DNA of 64,000 bases from Burkholderia sp. 9120 (GCF_000745015.1 NZ_JQNA01000002.1:1178001-1242000); one strand, 5' to 3'. Positions 18,236 to 28,179 are shown, counted from the first letter of the stretch. The notes: generated by a model from the letters alone, not told the origin. Translations and numbers: made by a program.

Positions 18236-18988
18236 ATGGCCACGACAAAGGACCTTCACCTGAAGCCGAACGCTCACCCTGCTGCCCTGCCGCGCCGGAT
18301 CGGACTGCTAGGCGGCACTTTCGACCCGATCCACGACGGCCATCTCGCGCTCGCGCGGCGTTTTGCCGAGGTGCTGCAACTGACCGAACTGGTGCTGCTG
18401 CCGGCCGGCCAGCCGTGGCAGAAATCGGACGTCTCGCCGGCCGTGCATCGCCTCGCCATGACCCGCGCGGCGGCTGGTGAGCTGGTGCTGCCGCACGCAA
18501 GCGTGCGTGTCGCAACCGACGAGATCGATCACGAGGGTCCGACTTATACGCTCGACACGCTGCAACGCTGGCGTGAACGCGAAGGCAAGGATGCATCGAT
18601 AGCGCTGTTGATGGGCGCGGATCAACTGGTGCATCTCGACACATGGCGCGACTGGCGGCGCCTGTTCGACTTCGCACATATTTGCGCGGCCACCCGGCCC
18701 GGTTTCGACCTCGCGTCGATCCCACCGGCGGTCGCTCATGAAATCGACGCGCGCCGTGCCCGCGCCGACGTTCTGCAAGCCACGCCCTGCGGCCACTTGC
18801 TGATCGATACGACGCTTGCGTTCAACGTCTCGGCCACCGACATTCGCGCGCATCTGCGCGAACAGGTAAGCCAGCGGCTCGCCCTCGCGGGCGCCGAGCC
18901 GCAAGACCAGAGCCAGGCCCGGGCCGCAAGCCATGTCCCCACCGCGGTGTGGGACTATATTCTTCAACATCATCTGTACCACCGGTAA
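18236..18988 (+). CDS. nadD: Nicotinate-nucleotide adenylyltransferase
   Basis: A 250-aa nucleotidyltransferase with [20 protein letters not shown] (the T/HxGH site) and the ATP-site motif [13 protein letters not shown] in place of the usual ISSTxIR. It adenylates nicotinate mononucleotide in NAD synthesis. The first 20 residues before the Rossmann strand are an N-terminal extension common in Burkholderia proteins. It ends 4 bases before rsfS, its usual partner. Confidence 0.95.
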   Translation: MATTKDLHLKPNAHPAALPRRIGLLGGTFDPIHDGHLALARRFAEVLQLTELVLLPAGQPWQKSDVSPAVHRLAMTRAAAGELVLPHASVRVATDEIDHEGPTYTLDTLQRWREREGKDASIALLMGADQLVHLDTWRDWRRLFDFAHICAATRPGFDLASIPPAVAHEIDARRARADVLQATPCGHLLIDTTLAFNVSATDIRAHLREQVSQRLALAGAEPQDQSQARAASHVPTAVWDYILQHHLYHR

Positions 18989-18992
18989 CCCC

Positions 18993-19448
18993 ATGGATAT
19001 TCGTAAACTGCAACGCGTGATCGTCGACGCTCTCGAAGACGTCAAAGCGCAAGACATCAAGGTGTTCAACACCAGCCACCTGACCTCGCTGTTCGATCGC
19101 GTGATCGTCGCGAGCGGCACCTCGAACCGCCAGACCAAGGCGCTCGCGTCCAACGTGCGCGATAGCGTCAAGCAAAACGGCGGCGACGTCATCAGCACCG
19201 AAGGCGACGACGTCGGCGAATGGGTGCTGGTCGATTGCGGCGACGCGGTCGTCCACATCCTGCAACCGGCGCTGCGCCAGTACTACAACCTCGAGGAAAT
19301 CTGGGGTGACAAGCCGGTGCGCATCAAACTGTCCACGCCCGATCCGTTCGGCGGCGCGCGTTCGAGCGAACCCGACGAAGAGGAAGACGAAGAAGAAGCG
19401 CCGGCCGTGAAGAAGCCCGCGCGCAAGACGCCGGTTCGCCGCAAGTAA
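18993..19448 (+). CDS. rsfS: Ribosomal silencing factor RsfS
   Basis: A 151-aa protein. The first about 115 residues are the RsfS/Iojap domain ([38 protein letters not shown], and the [15 protein letters not shown] motif). It binds ribosomal protein L14 and blocks subunit joining in starvation. The last about 30 residues are an unusual tail: a run of Asp/Glu followed by a Lys/Arg-rich end ([13 protein letters not shown]). Start at 18993 is fixed by the family N-terminus, four bases after nadD. Confidence 0.95.
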   Translation: MDIRKLQRVIVDALEDVKAQDIKVFNTSHLTSLFDRVIVASGTSNRQTKALASNVRDSVKQNGGDVISTEGDDVGEWVLVDCGDAVVHILQPALRQYYNLEEIWGDKPVRIKLSTPDPFGGARSSEPDEEEDEEEAPAVKKPARKTPVRRK

Positions 19449-19512
19449 GCGCAACGGCCGGCCTTGCGCCGGCACGTCGTCAAAGTCTTCGAAGTCTTCG
19501 ATTCCACCGCTG

Positions 19513-19983
19513 ATGAAACTGCATATCCTCGCCGTCGGCCACAAGATGCCGGACTGGATCGCCACTGGCTTCGACGAGTACGCGAAGCGCATGCCGCCCG
19601 AGTTGCGTATCGAGCTGCGCGAGATCAAGCCCGAGCAGCGTTCGTCCGGTCGGCCGGCGGAAAGCGTGATGGCGGCCGAGCGTCAGAAGATCGAAGCCGC
19701 GTTGCCGAAGAACGCGCGCATTGTCGCGCTCGACGAGCGCGGCAAAGACTGGACCACCATGCAACTGGCGGGCGCACTGCCCGACTGGCAGCAGGACGGC
19801 CGCGACGTGGCGTTTCTGATCGGCGGTGCGGACGGGCTCGACCCCGATCTGAAAGCGCGCGCCGACATGCTGTTGCGCGTGTCGAGCCTGACCTTGCCGC
19901 ACGCGATGGTCCGCGTGCTGCTCGCCGAACAGCTTTACCGCGCGTGGACCATCACGCAGAATCACCCCTACCATCGCGTGTGA
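19513..19983 (+). CDS. rlmH: 23S rRNA pseudouridine1915 N3-methyltransferase
   Basis: A 156-aa SPOUT methyltransferase of standard length. It opens [20 protein letters not shown], and has the AdoMet knot motifs [24 protein letters not shown] and [20 protein letters not shown], with a C-terminal HPYHRV. It methylates pseudouridine 1915 of 23S rRNA helix 69 in the 70S ribosome. Gene order rsfS-rlmH is widely conserved. Confidence 0.97.
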   Translation: MKLHILAVGHKMPDWIATGFDEYAKRMPPELRIELREIKPEQRSSGRPAESVMAAERQKIEAALPKNARIVALDERGKDWTTMQLAGALPDWQQDGRDVAFLIGGADGLDPDLKARADMLLRVSSLTLPHAMVRVLLAEQLYRAWTITQNHPYHRV

Positions 19984-20065
19984 GCGAACGAGGCTGCTGA
20001 AGGAAACGCGTGTTTCGAGCACTTCGTGCGTCTCACGCGCTGTTCCGATTCATCGAGACCTGTTC

Positions 20066-20704
20066 ATGCCCACGTCCGCCGATTCACTGCCTCCGCTGCA
20101 TCCGTTCGTCTACCTCGCTTCGCAAAGCCCACGCCGCCAGGAGTTGTTGCAACAGCTCGGCGTGCGTTTCGAATTGCTGCTGCCCCGCCCCGATGAAGAC
20201 GCCGAAGCGCTCGAAGCCGAGTTGCCCGACGAGTCCGCGCGCGACTACGTGCAGCGCGTCTGCGTCGCCAAGGCGCAGGCGGCACGCGCGCGTCTCGAAG
20301 CCGGCGGTCACGCCGCGCGACCGATTCTGGTTGCGGATACAACCGTCACGATCGACGGCGCGATTCTCGGCAAGCCGCTCGACGCCGACGACGCCGTCGC
20401 GATGCTCACGCGCCTCGCCGGTCGCGACCACGAAGTGTTGACCGCCGTCGCCGTAATCGATGCACAGGGCGCGTTGCTGCCCGCCGCGCTGTCGGTGTCG
20501 AAGGTGCGTTTTGCTGCACTGCACGCAGACGCAATTCGTCGCTATGCGGCGAGCGGCGAGCCGCTCGGCAAAGCGGGCGCATACGGCGTGCAGGGACGCG
20601 CCGCCGAGTTTATCGAACATATCGACGGGTCCTATTCAGGTATCATGGGTTTGCCACTTTTTGAAACCGCTGCGCTCCTGCGCGCAGTGCGCATCGACTT
20701 CTAA
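20066..20704 (+). CDS. maf: Maf family nucleotide pyrophosphatase
   Basis: A 212-aa Maf/HAM1-superfamily protein: [17 protein letters not shown], the CVAKAQAAR segment, [16 protein letters not shown] and [22 protein letters not shown]. It hydrolyses non-canonical or excess nucleoside triphosphates, most likely dTTP/UTP given the YhdE-like KAGAYGVQG motif, and is linked to septum control. It lies between rlmH and rng, as in other Burkholderiales. Confidence 0.93.
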   Translation: MPTSADSLPPLHPFVYLASQSPRRQELLQQLGVRFELLLPRPDEDAEALEAELPDESARDYVQRVCVAKAQAARARLEAGGHAARPILVADTTVTIDGAILGKPLDADDAVAMLTRLAGRDHEVLTAVAVIDAQGALLPAALSVSKVRFAALHADAIRRYAASGEPLGKAGAYGVQGRAAEFIEHIDGSYSGIMGLPLFETAALLRAVRIDF

Positions 20705-20713
20705 AACAACACC

Positions 20714-22183
20714 ATGAATGAAGAAATCCTGATCAATGTCACGCCGCAGGAAACGCGCGTCGCGCTAGTCCAGCAAGGCGCCGTCCAGGAACTTCACGTC
20801 GAACGAACGCTGTCGCGCGGCCGCGTCGGCAACGTCTATCTCGGCAAGGTCGTCCGTGTGTTGCCGGGCATGCAATCCGCCTTCATCGACATCGGTCTCG
20901 AACGCGCCGCGTTTCTGCACGTCGCCGATATCTGGCATCCGCGCATTGCCGGCGAGCCGCAACATCAGGCGCCGCATCAGCCGATCGAAAAGATCGTCTT
21001 CGAAGGTCAGACGCTGATGGTGCAGGTCGTGAAGGATCCGATCGGCACCAAGGGCGCGCGGCTCTCCACGCAAGTGAGTATTGCCGGGCGCACGCTCGTG
21101 TATCTGCCGCAGGAGCCGCATATCGGCATCTCGCAGAAGATCGAGAGCGAGGCCGAACGTGAAGCGGTGCGCGCGCGCTTAACCGCTGTGCTGCCCGCCG
21201 ACGAAAAAGGCGGCTACATCGTCCGCACCATCGCCGAAGATGCGACCAGTGAAGAACTCGCCGGCGACGTCTCCTATCTGCGCAAGACCTGGGCAACCAT
21301 CATCTCGCAAGGTCAGCGCATGCCGCCGACCAGCCTGCTCTATCAGGATCTGAATCTCGCGCAGCGCGTGCTGCGCGATTTCGTCAACGACGACAGCTCG
21401 CGCATTCAGGTCGACTCGCGCGAGACGTATCAGATGCTCGCCGACTTCGCCGCGGAGTTCACGCCGGCGGTGTCGTCGAAACTGCATCACTACACCGGCG
21501 AGCGGCCGCTCTTCGATCTGTACAACATCGAGGCGGAAATTCAGCGCGCATTGTCGCGCCGCGTGGATCTGAAGTCGGGCGGCTATCTGGTGATCGACCA
21601 GACCGAAGCCATGACCACGATCGACGTGAACACCGGCGGCTATGTCGGCGCGCGCAACTTCGACGATACGATCTTCAAGACCAATCTCGAAGCCGCGCAT
21701 ACCATCGCGCGGCAGTTGCGGCTGCGCAATCTCGGCGGCGTGATCATCATCGACTTCATCGACATGGAGAACGTCGAGCATCGCGATCAGGTGCTGGGCG
21801 AGTTGAAGAAGGCGTTATCGCGCGATCGCACGCGCGTCACCGTGAATGGTTTCTCGCAGCTTGGGCTGGTGGAAATGACGCGCAAGCGCACGCGCGAATC
21901 GTTGGCGCATGTGCTGTGCGAACCGTGTCCGGTTTGCCAGGGCAAGGGGCAGGTCAAGACGCCGCGTACGGTGTGCTACGACGTGCTGCGCGAGATTCTG
22001 CGCGAGTCGCGGCAGTTCAACCCGCGCGAGTTTCGCGTAGTGGCATCGCAGCAGGTGATCGATCTGTTCCTCGAGGAAGAGTCGCAGCATCTGGCCATGC
22101 TGATCGATTTCATCGGCAAGCCGGTGTCGTTGCAGGTGGAGTCGAATCTGAGTCAGGAGCAGTACGACATTGTGCTGATGTAG
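20714..22183 (+). CDS. rng: Ribonuclease G
   Basis: A 489-aa RNase E/G family protein without the long RNase E scaffold, so RNase G. An N-terminal S1 domain (RGRVGNVYLGKVVRVLPGMQ) is followed by the catalytic core with INTGGYVG and the metal-binding IIIDFIDMENVEHRD, and the zinc-link motif CEPCPVCQGKG. It processes the 5' end of 16S rRNA and degrades some mRNAs. It starts 9 bases after maf and ends the plus-strand block. Confidence 0.96.
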   Translation: MNEEILINVTPQETRVALVQQGAVQELHVERTLSRGRVGNVYLGKVVRVLPGMQSAFIDIGLERAAFLHVADIWHPRIAGEPQHQAPHQPIEKIVFEGQTLMVQVVKDPIGTKGARLSTQVSIAGRTLVYLPQEPHIGISQKIESEAEREAVRARLTAVLPADEKGGYIVRTIAEDATSEELAGDVSYLRKTWATIISQGQRMPPTSLLYQDLNLAQRVLRDFVNDDSSRIQVDSRETYQMLADFAAEFTPAVSSKLHHYTGERPLFDLYNIEAEIQRALSRRVDLKSGGYLVIDQTEAMTTIDVNTGGYVGARNFDDTIFKTNLEAAHTIARQLRLRNLGGVIIIDFIDMENVEHRDQVLGELKKALSRDRTRVTVNGFSQLGLVEMTRKRTRESLAHVLCEPCPVCQGKGQVKTPRTVCYDVLREILRESRQFNPREFRVVASQQVIDLFLEEESQHLAMLIDFIGKPVSLQVESNLSQEQYDIVLM

Positions 22184-22201
22184 GCGGCGCGGCTCGCCGC
22201 C
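22183..22201. terminator. Hairpin between convergent rng and lipase genes
   Basis: GGCGGCG pairs with CGCCGCC around a 5-base loop, overlapping the rng stop and 15 bases past the lipase stop on the other strand. It lacks a T tract in both directions, so termination here is only likely. Confidence 0.4.
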
Positions 22202-22216
22202 CACCGCCCCCGCTCG

Positions 22217-23242
22217 TTAATGCCCCAACCCGCTCGCCGCGACCTGCTGCTCCACGTACTGCGCAAATAACGCATGCACATGCGTCGTCGGATGCAGGTC
22301 GTCGGCGAACATATACGTCTGGTCGGCATTGGCCGCCGAGTACGTGGCTGGCGAGCACAGCAACGACGTGTCATCCGGCGTTTTCGACGGGTCGCAAGCC
22401 ATCGCGGTGTTCGACACCGTAAAGCCGTAGCTCTGAAAGTTCGCGATGATCCCGTTCAGCCAGGTATAGGCGTCGACCAGGATCACCTTGCCTTGCAGCC
22501 CATTGGCTTGCAACGCCGTGGTGAGGTCGCTGTTGAAGAGTTGCGACAACTGGGTCAGGTTGGCCCCGCCGTCAGGCTGGGCGAGCCCTTTGGGCGACAG
22601 TCCGATATTCGGCAGGTTGACCACCACCACGTGCGTCGCGCCGTTCCCCACGATCTGCCCAACGACCTGCGCGAGCGCCGCAGCGGCCGTCTGCACGACC
22701 GGCGCGGCGGTCGGCAACGTGCCCGCACGCAGCACGTCGTTCGCGCCGGCCCACACGAGCACCAACTGGTTCGCATTGAAGCTCGTGTGAGCGCTCAGAT
22801 AGCTCCCCACCTGCTGATTGACCGGCATCTCGACGTTGCCGATCACCGCGGTCAGGAAGTCGTACTGGTCGGCCGGCGTCGCCACCGTCGAACCGCCTTC
22901 CGCGTACCCCAAGCCACTCTGCGGACTCAGTTCATGCGTGAGGTTGATCGTGAATGCCGCGGTGAGCGTGTTGCCGTAGTACTGCGCGACGTCCTGAGTC
23001 CACACCTGTCCGGGATTGGTCGTGAAGCGTCCGCCGCCCACCGCACTCGCGATCGGCGCATACGTCCCGACATCCGAAAGACTGTCGCCAAACGACACCA
23101 CCTGCAACGTGACGCCACCCGCCGGCGGCGTGGTGGTGCTGCCGCTCGAACTGCCGCCGCCGCTCCCGCCCCCGCATCCGGTCAGAAAGCAAATCGCACT
23201 GGTAAAAATTGCAGCGCATAGCGTTTGCTGAAGTCCTTTCAT
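22217..23242 (-). CDS. SGNH/GDSL hydrolase lipoprotein
   Basis: A 341-aa protein with a lipoprotein signal (AAIFTSAICFLTGC, lipobox LTGC) then a flexible Gly/Ser/Thr linker. The hydrolase blocks are clear: block I VVSFGDSLSDVGTY with the nucleophilic Ser, block III VWAGANDVL, and block V DDLHPTTHVHALFAQYV with catalytic Asp and His. It is probably an outer-membrane-anchored esterase or lipase; substrate unknown. The start at 23242 has GGGAG upstream and gives a proper signal peptide; the longer open frame does not. Confidence 0.88.
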   Translation of the reverse strand: MKGLQQTLCAAIFTSAICFLTGCGGGSGGGSSSGSTTTPPAGGVTLQVVSFGDSLSDVGTYAPIASAVGGGRFTTNPGQVWTQDVAQYYGNTLTAAFTINLTHELSPQSGLGYAEGGSTVATPADQYDFLTAVIGNVEMPVNQQVGSYLSAHTSFNANQLVLVWAGANDVLRAGTLPTAAPVVQTAAAALAQVVGQIVGNGATHVVVVNLPNIGLSPKGLAQPDGGANLTQLSQLFNSDLTTALQANGLQGKVILVDAYTWLNGIIANFQSYGFTVSNTAMACDPSKTPDDTSLLCSPATYSAANADQTYMFADDLHPTTHVHALFAQYVEQQVAASGLGH

Positions 23243-23391
23243 GACGGCTCCCTGCTGATCGGTCGGGCTGAGGCGGGCTTGCGCATGGCGCGGCGTATCG
23301 GTTGCCACACATTGCGCTGACGAGGATTCGCATCTCTGAGCAAGAAGCATGCGCCGGCGTCAGCGGACTTAGTGCGCCCTGTTTTTTCTCA

Positions 23392-23460
23392 TTGACCCCG
23401 GTCAGCCGACAGGCGTATAACCATCCCATTGGATGGCATTGGGATGCCATTCAGATGCCA
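23392..23460 (+). promoter_or_regulatory. Promoter and probable operator of the CopG-type regulator
   Basis: TTGACC (23392-23397), 18 bases, TATAAC (23416-23421) form a good sigma-70 promoter. Directly downstream lie nested half-sites: CCATCC/GGATGG (23422-23436) and TGGCAT/ATGCCA (23434-23449), with another ATGCCA at 23455-23460. Arrays of short half-sites between promoter and start are typical of ribbon-helix-helix autoregulation. Confidence 0.6.
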
Positions 23461-23472
23461 AACGGAGTATGA

Positions 23473-23898
23473 ATGCCTAAACTCAACCTCGTCGATACCT
23501 CGCGCCCGAAAGGCGGCGAGACTGAAAAGATCACCATCAATCTCGGCCCGGTCGACCTCGGGCAGATCGATCTGCTGGTCGAAGAAGGCTTTTATTCGAA
23601 CCGCACCGATCTGATTCGCACGGCGATCCGTAACCAGCTCGCGGTGCATGCGCAGGTCGTCACGGAAACCGTAACGCGCCGCGCAATGGTGCTCGGCCTG
23701 CAGCACTTCTCGCGGGGCGATCTCGAAGCCGCGCAGGCCGCCCATGAGCAACTCGACATTCACGTGCTCGGCCTTGCCAGCATCGCCGCCGATGTGCCGC
23801 CGGAACTGGCGACGGCCACGATCGCATCGGTGGAGGTGCTGGGGGCGTTTCACGCGTCGCCCGCGGTCAAGGCGGCGCTCGCGGGCCGCATCCGCTAG
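23473..23898 (+). CDS. CopG/ribbon-helix-helix family regulator
   Basis: A 141-aa protein. The N-terminal part has a beta strand then a helix-turn-helix of the ribbon-helix-helix type (KITINLGPVDLGQIDLLVEE, then FYSNRTDLIRTAIRNQLA). The C-terminal about 80 residues are helical (SRGDLEAAQAAHEQLDIHVLG) and not assigned. A GGAG ribosome site precedes the ATG. It likely binds the half-site array just upstream of its own start. The PHB-depolymerase-like gene follows after 97 bases, and pairing of these two is common in Burkholderia, so it may control that esterase. Confidence 0.82.
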   Translation: MPKLNLVDTSRPKGGETEKITINLGPVDLGQIDLLVEEGFYSNRTDLIRTAIRNQLAVHAQVVTETVTRRAMVLGLQHFSRGDLEAAQAAHEQLDIHVLGLASIAADVPPELATATIASVEVLGAFHASPAVKAALAGRIR

Positions 23899-23995
23899 GC
23901 GAGCTTTTCGATAGATAGATTGATTGCATGGCGTAACCCGTGGCGCACTTCACCGAGCGTCGCTCACGCCTCAACTCAGGCCAACGCAAACCATC

Positions 23996-25198
23996 ATGAA
24001 AGTGAACGAAGATTTTTTAAAGTCGATGAAAGAAGCCTTCGACCTGTTGCGCACGAAAGGCCCGAAGGAAGCCACTGCAGCGGTTCAACGAGCGCTCGCG
24101 GGCGGCAAAGGCCATGGACACGGCAGCGGCGATGGTGGCGGCAACGCCGGCAACAGCGCACAACACGCGCAGCCTGGACAACCCAACGCCGCGCCCCCAA
24201 ACACGCACCCCAACATGCCTCGCAGCGCGGGCGAATGGTCGCAGGCGTGGACCAACGCCTACGCTCAAACTCAGGCGCACCAACCTCCCCACACCCAAGC
24301 CGACACCACGATCGACGCCGACGCCCCCGGCGTCTTCAGCACGCACACGTTCAGCAATCACGCGGGCCAACGCGGCTACAAGCTGTACGTGCCCGCTGTC
24401 TATAACAGCACCCCGCTGCCGCTGATCGTCATGCTGCACGGCTGCACGCAGAACGCCGACGACTTCGCCGCCGGCACGCGCATGAACGAGCTGGCGGAGC
24501 GTCACGGCTTCCTCGTCGTCTATCCGAATCAATCGCAGGCGGCGAATCACTCGACCTGCTGGAACTGGTTCAAACCTGAGGATCAGCAACGCGATCAGGG
24601 CGAACCGTCGTTGATCGCCGGCATTACGCGCGAGGTGATGGCGCGCTATCGCGTGGATCCGGCGCGGGTGTATGTCGCGGGTCTGTCGGCAGGCGGCGCG
24701 ATGGCGGACATCATGCTGACCACGTCGCCCGATCTGTACGCCGCCGCCGGAGTGCATTCAGGCCTGGCCTACGGCAGCGCGAAGGGTCTGCCCTCGGCGC
24801 TCGCCGCGATGAAGGGCGGCATGGGCGCGCAACGGCATCGTACTCACGCCGCGCCGCAACGTCCGCTGATTGTGTTTCATGGCGACGCGGATCAGACCGT
24901 GCATCCGTCGAATGGGATCGCACTCGTCGCGCCGTTCGATGCCAGCACCACGGATCTCACCGCAAGCACGATCGCCGCCGCGCAATCGGACACCACCCGC
25001 GCGACCCACGCACAGCGCCGCTATACCGTGCAGCGCCGGCTCGCCGCGAACGGCGTCGAGGCGGAGTACTGGTCGATTCACGGCGCGGGCCATGCGTGGT
25101 CCGGCGGCAGTCCGCGCGGCACGTACACGGACCCGTCGGGCCCCGACGCCGCTGCGGAAATGGTGCGATTCTTCCTCGCTCATCCACGGCAACGGTGA
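23996..25198 (+). CDS. Polyhydroxybutyrate depolymerase family esterase (LpqC-like)
   Basis: A 400-aa alpha/beta hydrolase. Residues 1-110 are a low-complexity Gly/His/Gln/Asn-rich region with no clear signal peptide. The catalytic domain has LIVMLHGCTQNADDFAAGTR, the lipase box GLSAGGAM with the nucleophile, FHGDADQTVHPSNG with the Asp, and HGAGHAWSGGS with the His; TCWNWF is the usual conserved pair site. Family members hydrolyse PHB or feruloyl-type esters. Lack of a clear signal suggests a cytoplasmic (granule-associated) role, but this is inference. It follows the CopG-type regulator. Confidence 0.85.
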   Translation: MKVNEDFLKSMKEAFDLLRTKGPKEATAAVQRALAGGKGHGHGSGDGGGNAGNSAQHAQPGQPNAAPPNTHPNMPRSAGEWSQAWTNAYAQTQAHQPPHTQADTTIDADAPGVFSTHTFSNHAGQRGYKLYVPAVYNSTPLPLIVMLHGCTQNADDFAAGTRMNELAERHGFLVVYPNQSQAANHSTCWNWFKPEDQQRDQGEPSLIAGITREVMARYRVDPARVYVAGLSAGGAMADIMLTTSPDLYAAAGVHSGLAYGSAKGLPSALAAMKGGMGAQRHRTHAAPQRPLIVFHGDADQTVHPSNGIALVAPFDASTTDLTASTIAAAQSDTTRATHAQRRYTVQRRLAANGVEAEYWSIHGAGHAWSGGSPRGTYTDPSGPDAAAEMVRFFLAHPRQR

Positions 25199-25331
25199 GC
25201 GGTGACGTCAGGCGGCGGCAAGCGACATCAAGCGGCAGCAAAGAGCGGCGACGATAACGACAACACCCAACCCACCCCGCCGCCCTCACGCCCGCTATGC
25301 GAAAATGCCCTATACCGATCGTGGAGCACGC

Positions 25332-27731
25332 ATGGCCGACCTCACATCTTCCGTGTCTTCGAGCCTTGAAGACAACTGCGCAAGAGAACCCATCCACATT
25401 CCCGGCGGCATCCAGCCGCACGGCTTTCTGTTCAGCCTCGCCGCCGACGGCACGGTGCTGCAGGTCAGCGCGAATATCGCCGCCATCACCGGCATGCCGC
25501 CCGAGCGCGCGTTGGGCGAACCGGCCGCGCAACTCGTCGGCGACGCGTGGGCCGCGCGCATCGTCGAGGCGCTAGGCACGCATCAGGAAGACGGCATTCC
25601 GCTTTACCTCGGCTCCATGAGCGGCCCGCGCGCGCGCCAGGCCGGCACGCAGCCTTCTCACGAAGCCGACACATCCGGCATGCCGTTCGCGGTGATCGTG
25701 CATCGTCATCAGGACATTGCGATCGTCGAACTGGAACCGGCACGCGGCACGCTCGACGTGTTCTCGTCGATGTACCCGCTGGTGCGCACGTTCATCAACC
25801 GTCTGCAAGAGGTGGACAGCGTCGACGGCCTCGCGCAGTTGGCCGCCGACGAAGTGCAGCGCATCACCGGCTTCGGCCGCACGATGGTCTACAACTTCGA
25901 CGAAGCCGGCAGCGGGCACGTGATCGCCGAACATCTCGAACCGGGCTACGCGTCCTATCTCGGCCAGCGCTTTCCCGGCTCCGACATTCCCGCGCAAGCG
26001 CGCGCGCTTTATGTGCGCAACCGCATCCGCCTGATCGCCGACGCCGACTATCAGGCCGCGCCGCTCGTGCCGCCGCTGCATCCGTCGACGGGTCGGCCCA
26101 CCGACCTTACCTTCTCGTCGCTGCGCAGCGTCTCGCCAGTCCACGTGCAGTACATGAAGAACATGGGCACGCTGTCGTCGATGTCGATGTCGATCGTGGT
26201 GCGCGGCAAACTGTGGGGGCTGATCTCCTGCCATCACGACAGCGCGCGGGTGCCGCCGTTCGAAGTGCGCAGCGCGTGCGAGCACATCGCGCAGGTGCTG
26301 TCGCTGCAAATCGAAGCAAAGGAAGCCCACGCGGAATCCGAATACCGCCTCGCACTGCGCCGCACGCTCGCGCGCTCGCTCGCCGCGATGGCCAACACGG
26401 ATAGCTTCGCCGACGCGCTCGTCAACGCCCCAAAAGATCTGCTCGGGCTGACCGCGTCGGACGGCGCGGCGATCGTCTTCGACGGCCGCATTCTGCGGGT
26501 CGGCGCCACGCCGCCGGAAGCGGCCGTGGCGAGGCTCGTCGAATGGCTCGACACGCAGGTCGACGACACCTTCGCGACCGACTCGCTCGCCACCGCGTGC
26601 CCGGTTCTGCCGGCTCATCCGGACTACGCGGGCCTGCTCGCCGTGTCGATCTCGAAGCTGTTTCGCAACTACGTGCTGTGGTTTCGCGAGGAAGTCGTGC
26701 AAACGATCCAGTGGGCCGGCGACCCGCGCGCAAAACTGGCCGGCCTCGCCGATTCGCTATCGCCGCGCAAAAGCTTCGACGTCTGGACCGACACCGTGCG
26801 GGGCCATTCGCTCGCGTGGCGCCCCGCCGAACTCGAAATCGCGCTCGAATTCCGCACCGCGCTGCTCGGTATCGTGCTGCGCCGCGCGGAGGAACTCGCG
26901 CAACTGGCGCTCGAACTCGGGCGCGCCAACAAGGAGCTCGAAGGGTTTTCGTACACGGTGTCGCACGATCTGCGCGCACCGCTGCGGCACATCGTCGGCT
27001 TCGCCGATCTGCTGCGCGATATGGAAAGCGAGCGCCTGTCCGAACGCGGCCGGCATTTCGTCGAGCGGATCATCTCGTCGGCGCGCTTCGGCGGCAAACT
27101 GGTCGACGATCTGCTCGCCTTCTCGCAGATGGGCCGCGCGGCGCTGCGTGCGCAATCGGTCGAGCTGACGCCGATGATCAACGCGCTGATCGCCGACGAA
27201 GCGAAAGACGCCGCGCCGCGCGAGATCGCCTGGCGTGTCGGCGACCTCGGCCACGTCACCGCCGACGCGGTGCTACTGCACGTGGTGCTCCGAAATCTGA
27301 TCGAGAACGCGGTAAAATTCACGTCCACCCGCGAGCACGCCGTGATCGAAATCGGCCGCCATGCGGGCGAAGCGGAACTCGCCGGTCAAGACGTTTTCTT
27401 CGTCAAAGACAACGGTGTCGGTTTCGACATGCGCTACGTCGACAAACTCTTCGGCGTGTTTCAACGGCTGCATCGCGTCGAAGAATTTCCCGGTACGGGC
27501 ATTGGGCTTGCTGGTGTCAAACGCATCGTCGAACGGCATGGCGGAAAAACGTGGGCCGTCGGCGAAATCGGTCAGGGCGCGGCGGTGTATTTCTCGCTGC
27601 CGCGGGTGTTCATTGCCGACGCCAGCCAGGGCGAGGAGTCCGCGGCGGCGGCGGTGGCGCGGCTGACCGCGTTGTCGCCGGGCAAGCGCTTCCGCCCGGT
27701 GCCGAAGGAGTCGAAAGATGAACCGAAATGA
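25332..27731 (+). CDS. bphP: Bacteriophytochrome histidine kinase
   Basis: A 799-aa PAS-GAF-PHY-kinase phytochrome. Cys16 in DNCAREPIHIPGGIQPHGFL is the biliverdin attachment cysteine. The GAF domain has PGSDIPAQARALYVRNRIRL, and the PHY tongue carries the PRxSF motif in SPRKSFDVW. The kinase has His545 in YTVSHDLRAPLRHIVGFADL and an HATPase with NLIENAVKF and GIGLAGVKRI. It should switch between red and far-red forms and phosphorylate the regulator encoded next. The ATG at 25332 has GGAG; an earlier ATG at 25305 is poorer. It overlaps the regulator gene by 14 bases. Confidence 0.95.
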   Translation: MADLTSSVSSSLEDNCAREPIHIPGGIQPHGFLFSLAADGTVLQVSANIAAITGMPPERALGEPAAQLVGDAWAARIVEALGTHQEDGIPLYLGSMSGPRARQAGTQPSHEADTSGMPFAVIVHRHQDIAIVELEPARGTLDVFSSMYPLVRTFINRLQEVDSVDGLAQLAADEVQRITGFGRTMVYNFDEAGSGHVIAEHLEPGYASYLGQRFPGSDIPAQARALYVRNRIRLIADADYQAAPLVPPLHPSTGRPTDLTFSSLRSVSPVHVQYMKNMGTLSSMSMSIVVRGKLWGLISCHHDSARVPPFEVRSACEHIAQVLSLQIEAKEAHAESEYRLALRRTLARSLAAMANTDSFADALVNAPKDLLGLTASDGAAIVFDGRILRVGATPPEAAVARLVEWLDTQVDDTFATDSLATACPVLPAHPDYAGLLAVSISKLFRNYVLWFREEVVQTIQWAGDPRAKLAGLADSLSPRKSFDVWTDTVRGHSLAWRPAELEIALEFRTALLGIVLRRAEELAQLALELGRANKELEGFSYTVSHDLRAPLRHIVGFADLLRDMESERLSERGRHFVERIISSARFGGKLVDDLLAFSQMGRAALRAQSVELTPMINALIADEAKDAAPREIAWRVGDLGHVTADAVLLHVVLRNLIENAVKFTSTREHAVIEIGRHAGEAELAGQDVFFVKDNGVGFDMRYVDKLFGVFQRLHRVEEFPGTGIGLAGVKRIVERHGGKTWAVGEIGQGAAVYFSLPRVFIADASQGEESAAAAVARLTALSPGKRFRPVPKESKDEPK

Positions 27732-28179
27732 AGGAAACAGCGTGCTACGACCGATCCTGCTAGTAGAAGATAATCCGAACGACGTCGAACTCACGCTGAT
27801 CGCGCTGGAGAAAACGCGTCTCGCCAATCCGGTCGTGTCGTTGCGCGACGGTGCGGAGGCGCTGCAATATTTGCGCCGTGAAGGGCAATGGGCGGATCGG
27901 TCGGAAGAAAATCCGGCGGTGATTCTGCTCGACAAGAAACTGCCGAAGATCGACGGTCACGAAGTGCTGAAGGCCGTGCGCGGCGACGATAATCTCAAGC
28001 GGATTCCGGTGGTGATGCTGACGTCGTCGCGCGAGGAAAGCGACTTGTTGCGCAGCTACGATCTCGGCGTGAATGCCTATGTGGTGAAACCGGTCGCATT
28101 CGACGACTTCATGGCCGCGATCAACGACCTCGGCATGTTCTGGGCGGTGCTGAACGAACCGCCGCCTTACGCTCGTTGA
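27718..28179 (+). CDS. Phytochrome-associated response regulator (Rcp1-like)
   Basis: A 153-aa single receiver domain without output domain. ILLVEDNPNDVELTLIALEK opens it, Asp72 in ILLDKKLPKIDG is the phosphoacceptor, and VVMLTSSREESDL and YVVKPVAFDDF supply the Thr/Ser and Lys. This is the Rcp1 type that pairs with phytochromes. It overlaps bphP by 14 bases, with AAGGAG inside the bphP end, so the two are translationally coupled. It converges on the PAS histidine kinase gene. Confidence 0.93.
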   Translation: MNRNEGNSVLRPILLVEDNPNDVELTLIALEKTRLANPVVSLRDGAEALQYLRREGQWADRSEENPAVILLDKKLPKIDGHEVLKAVRGDDNLKRIPVVMLTSSREESDLLRSYDLGVNAYVVKPVAFDDFMAAINDLGMFWAVLNEPPPYAR

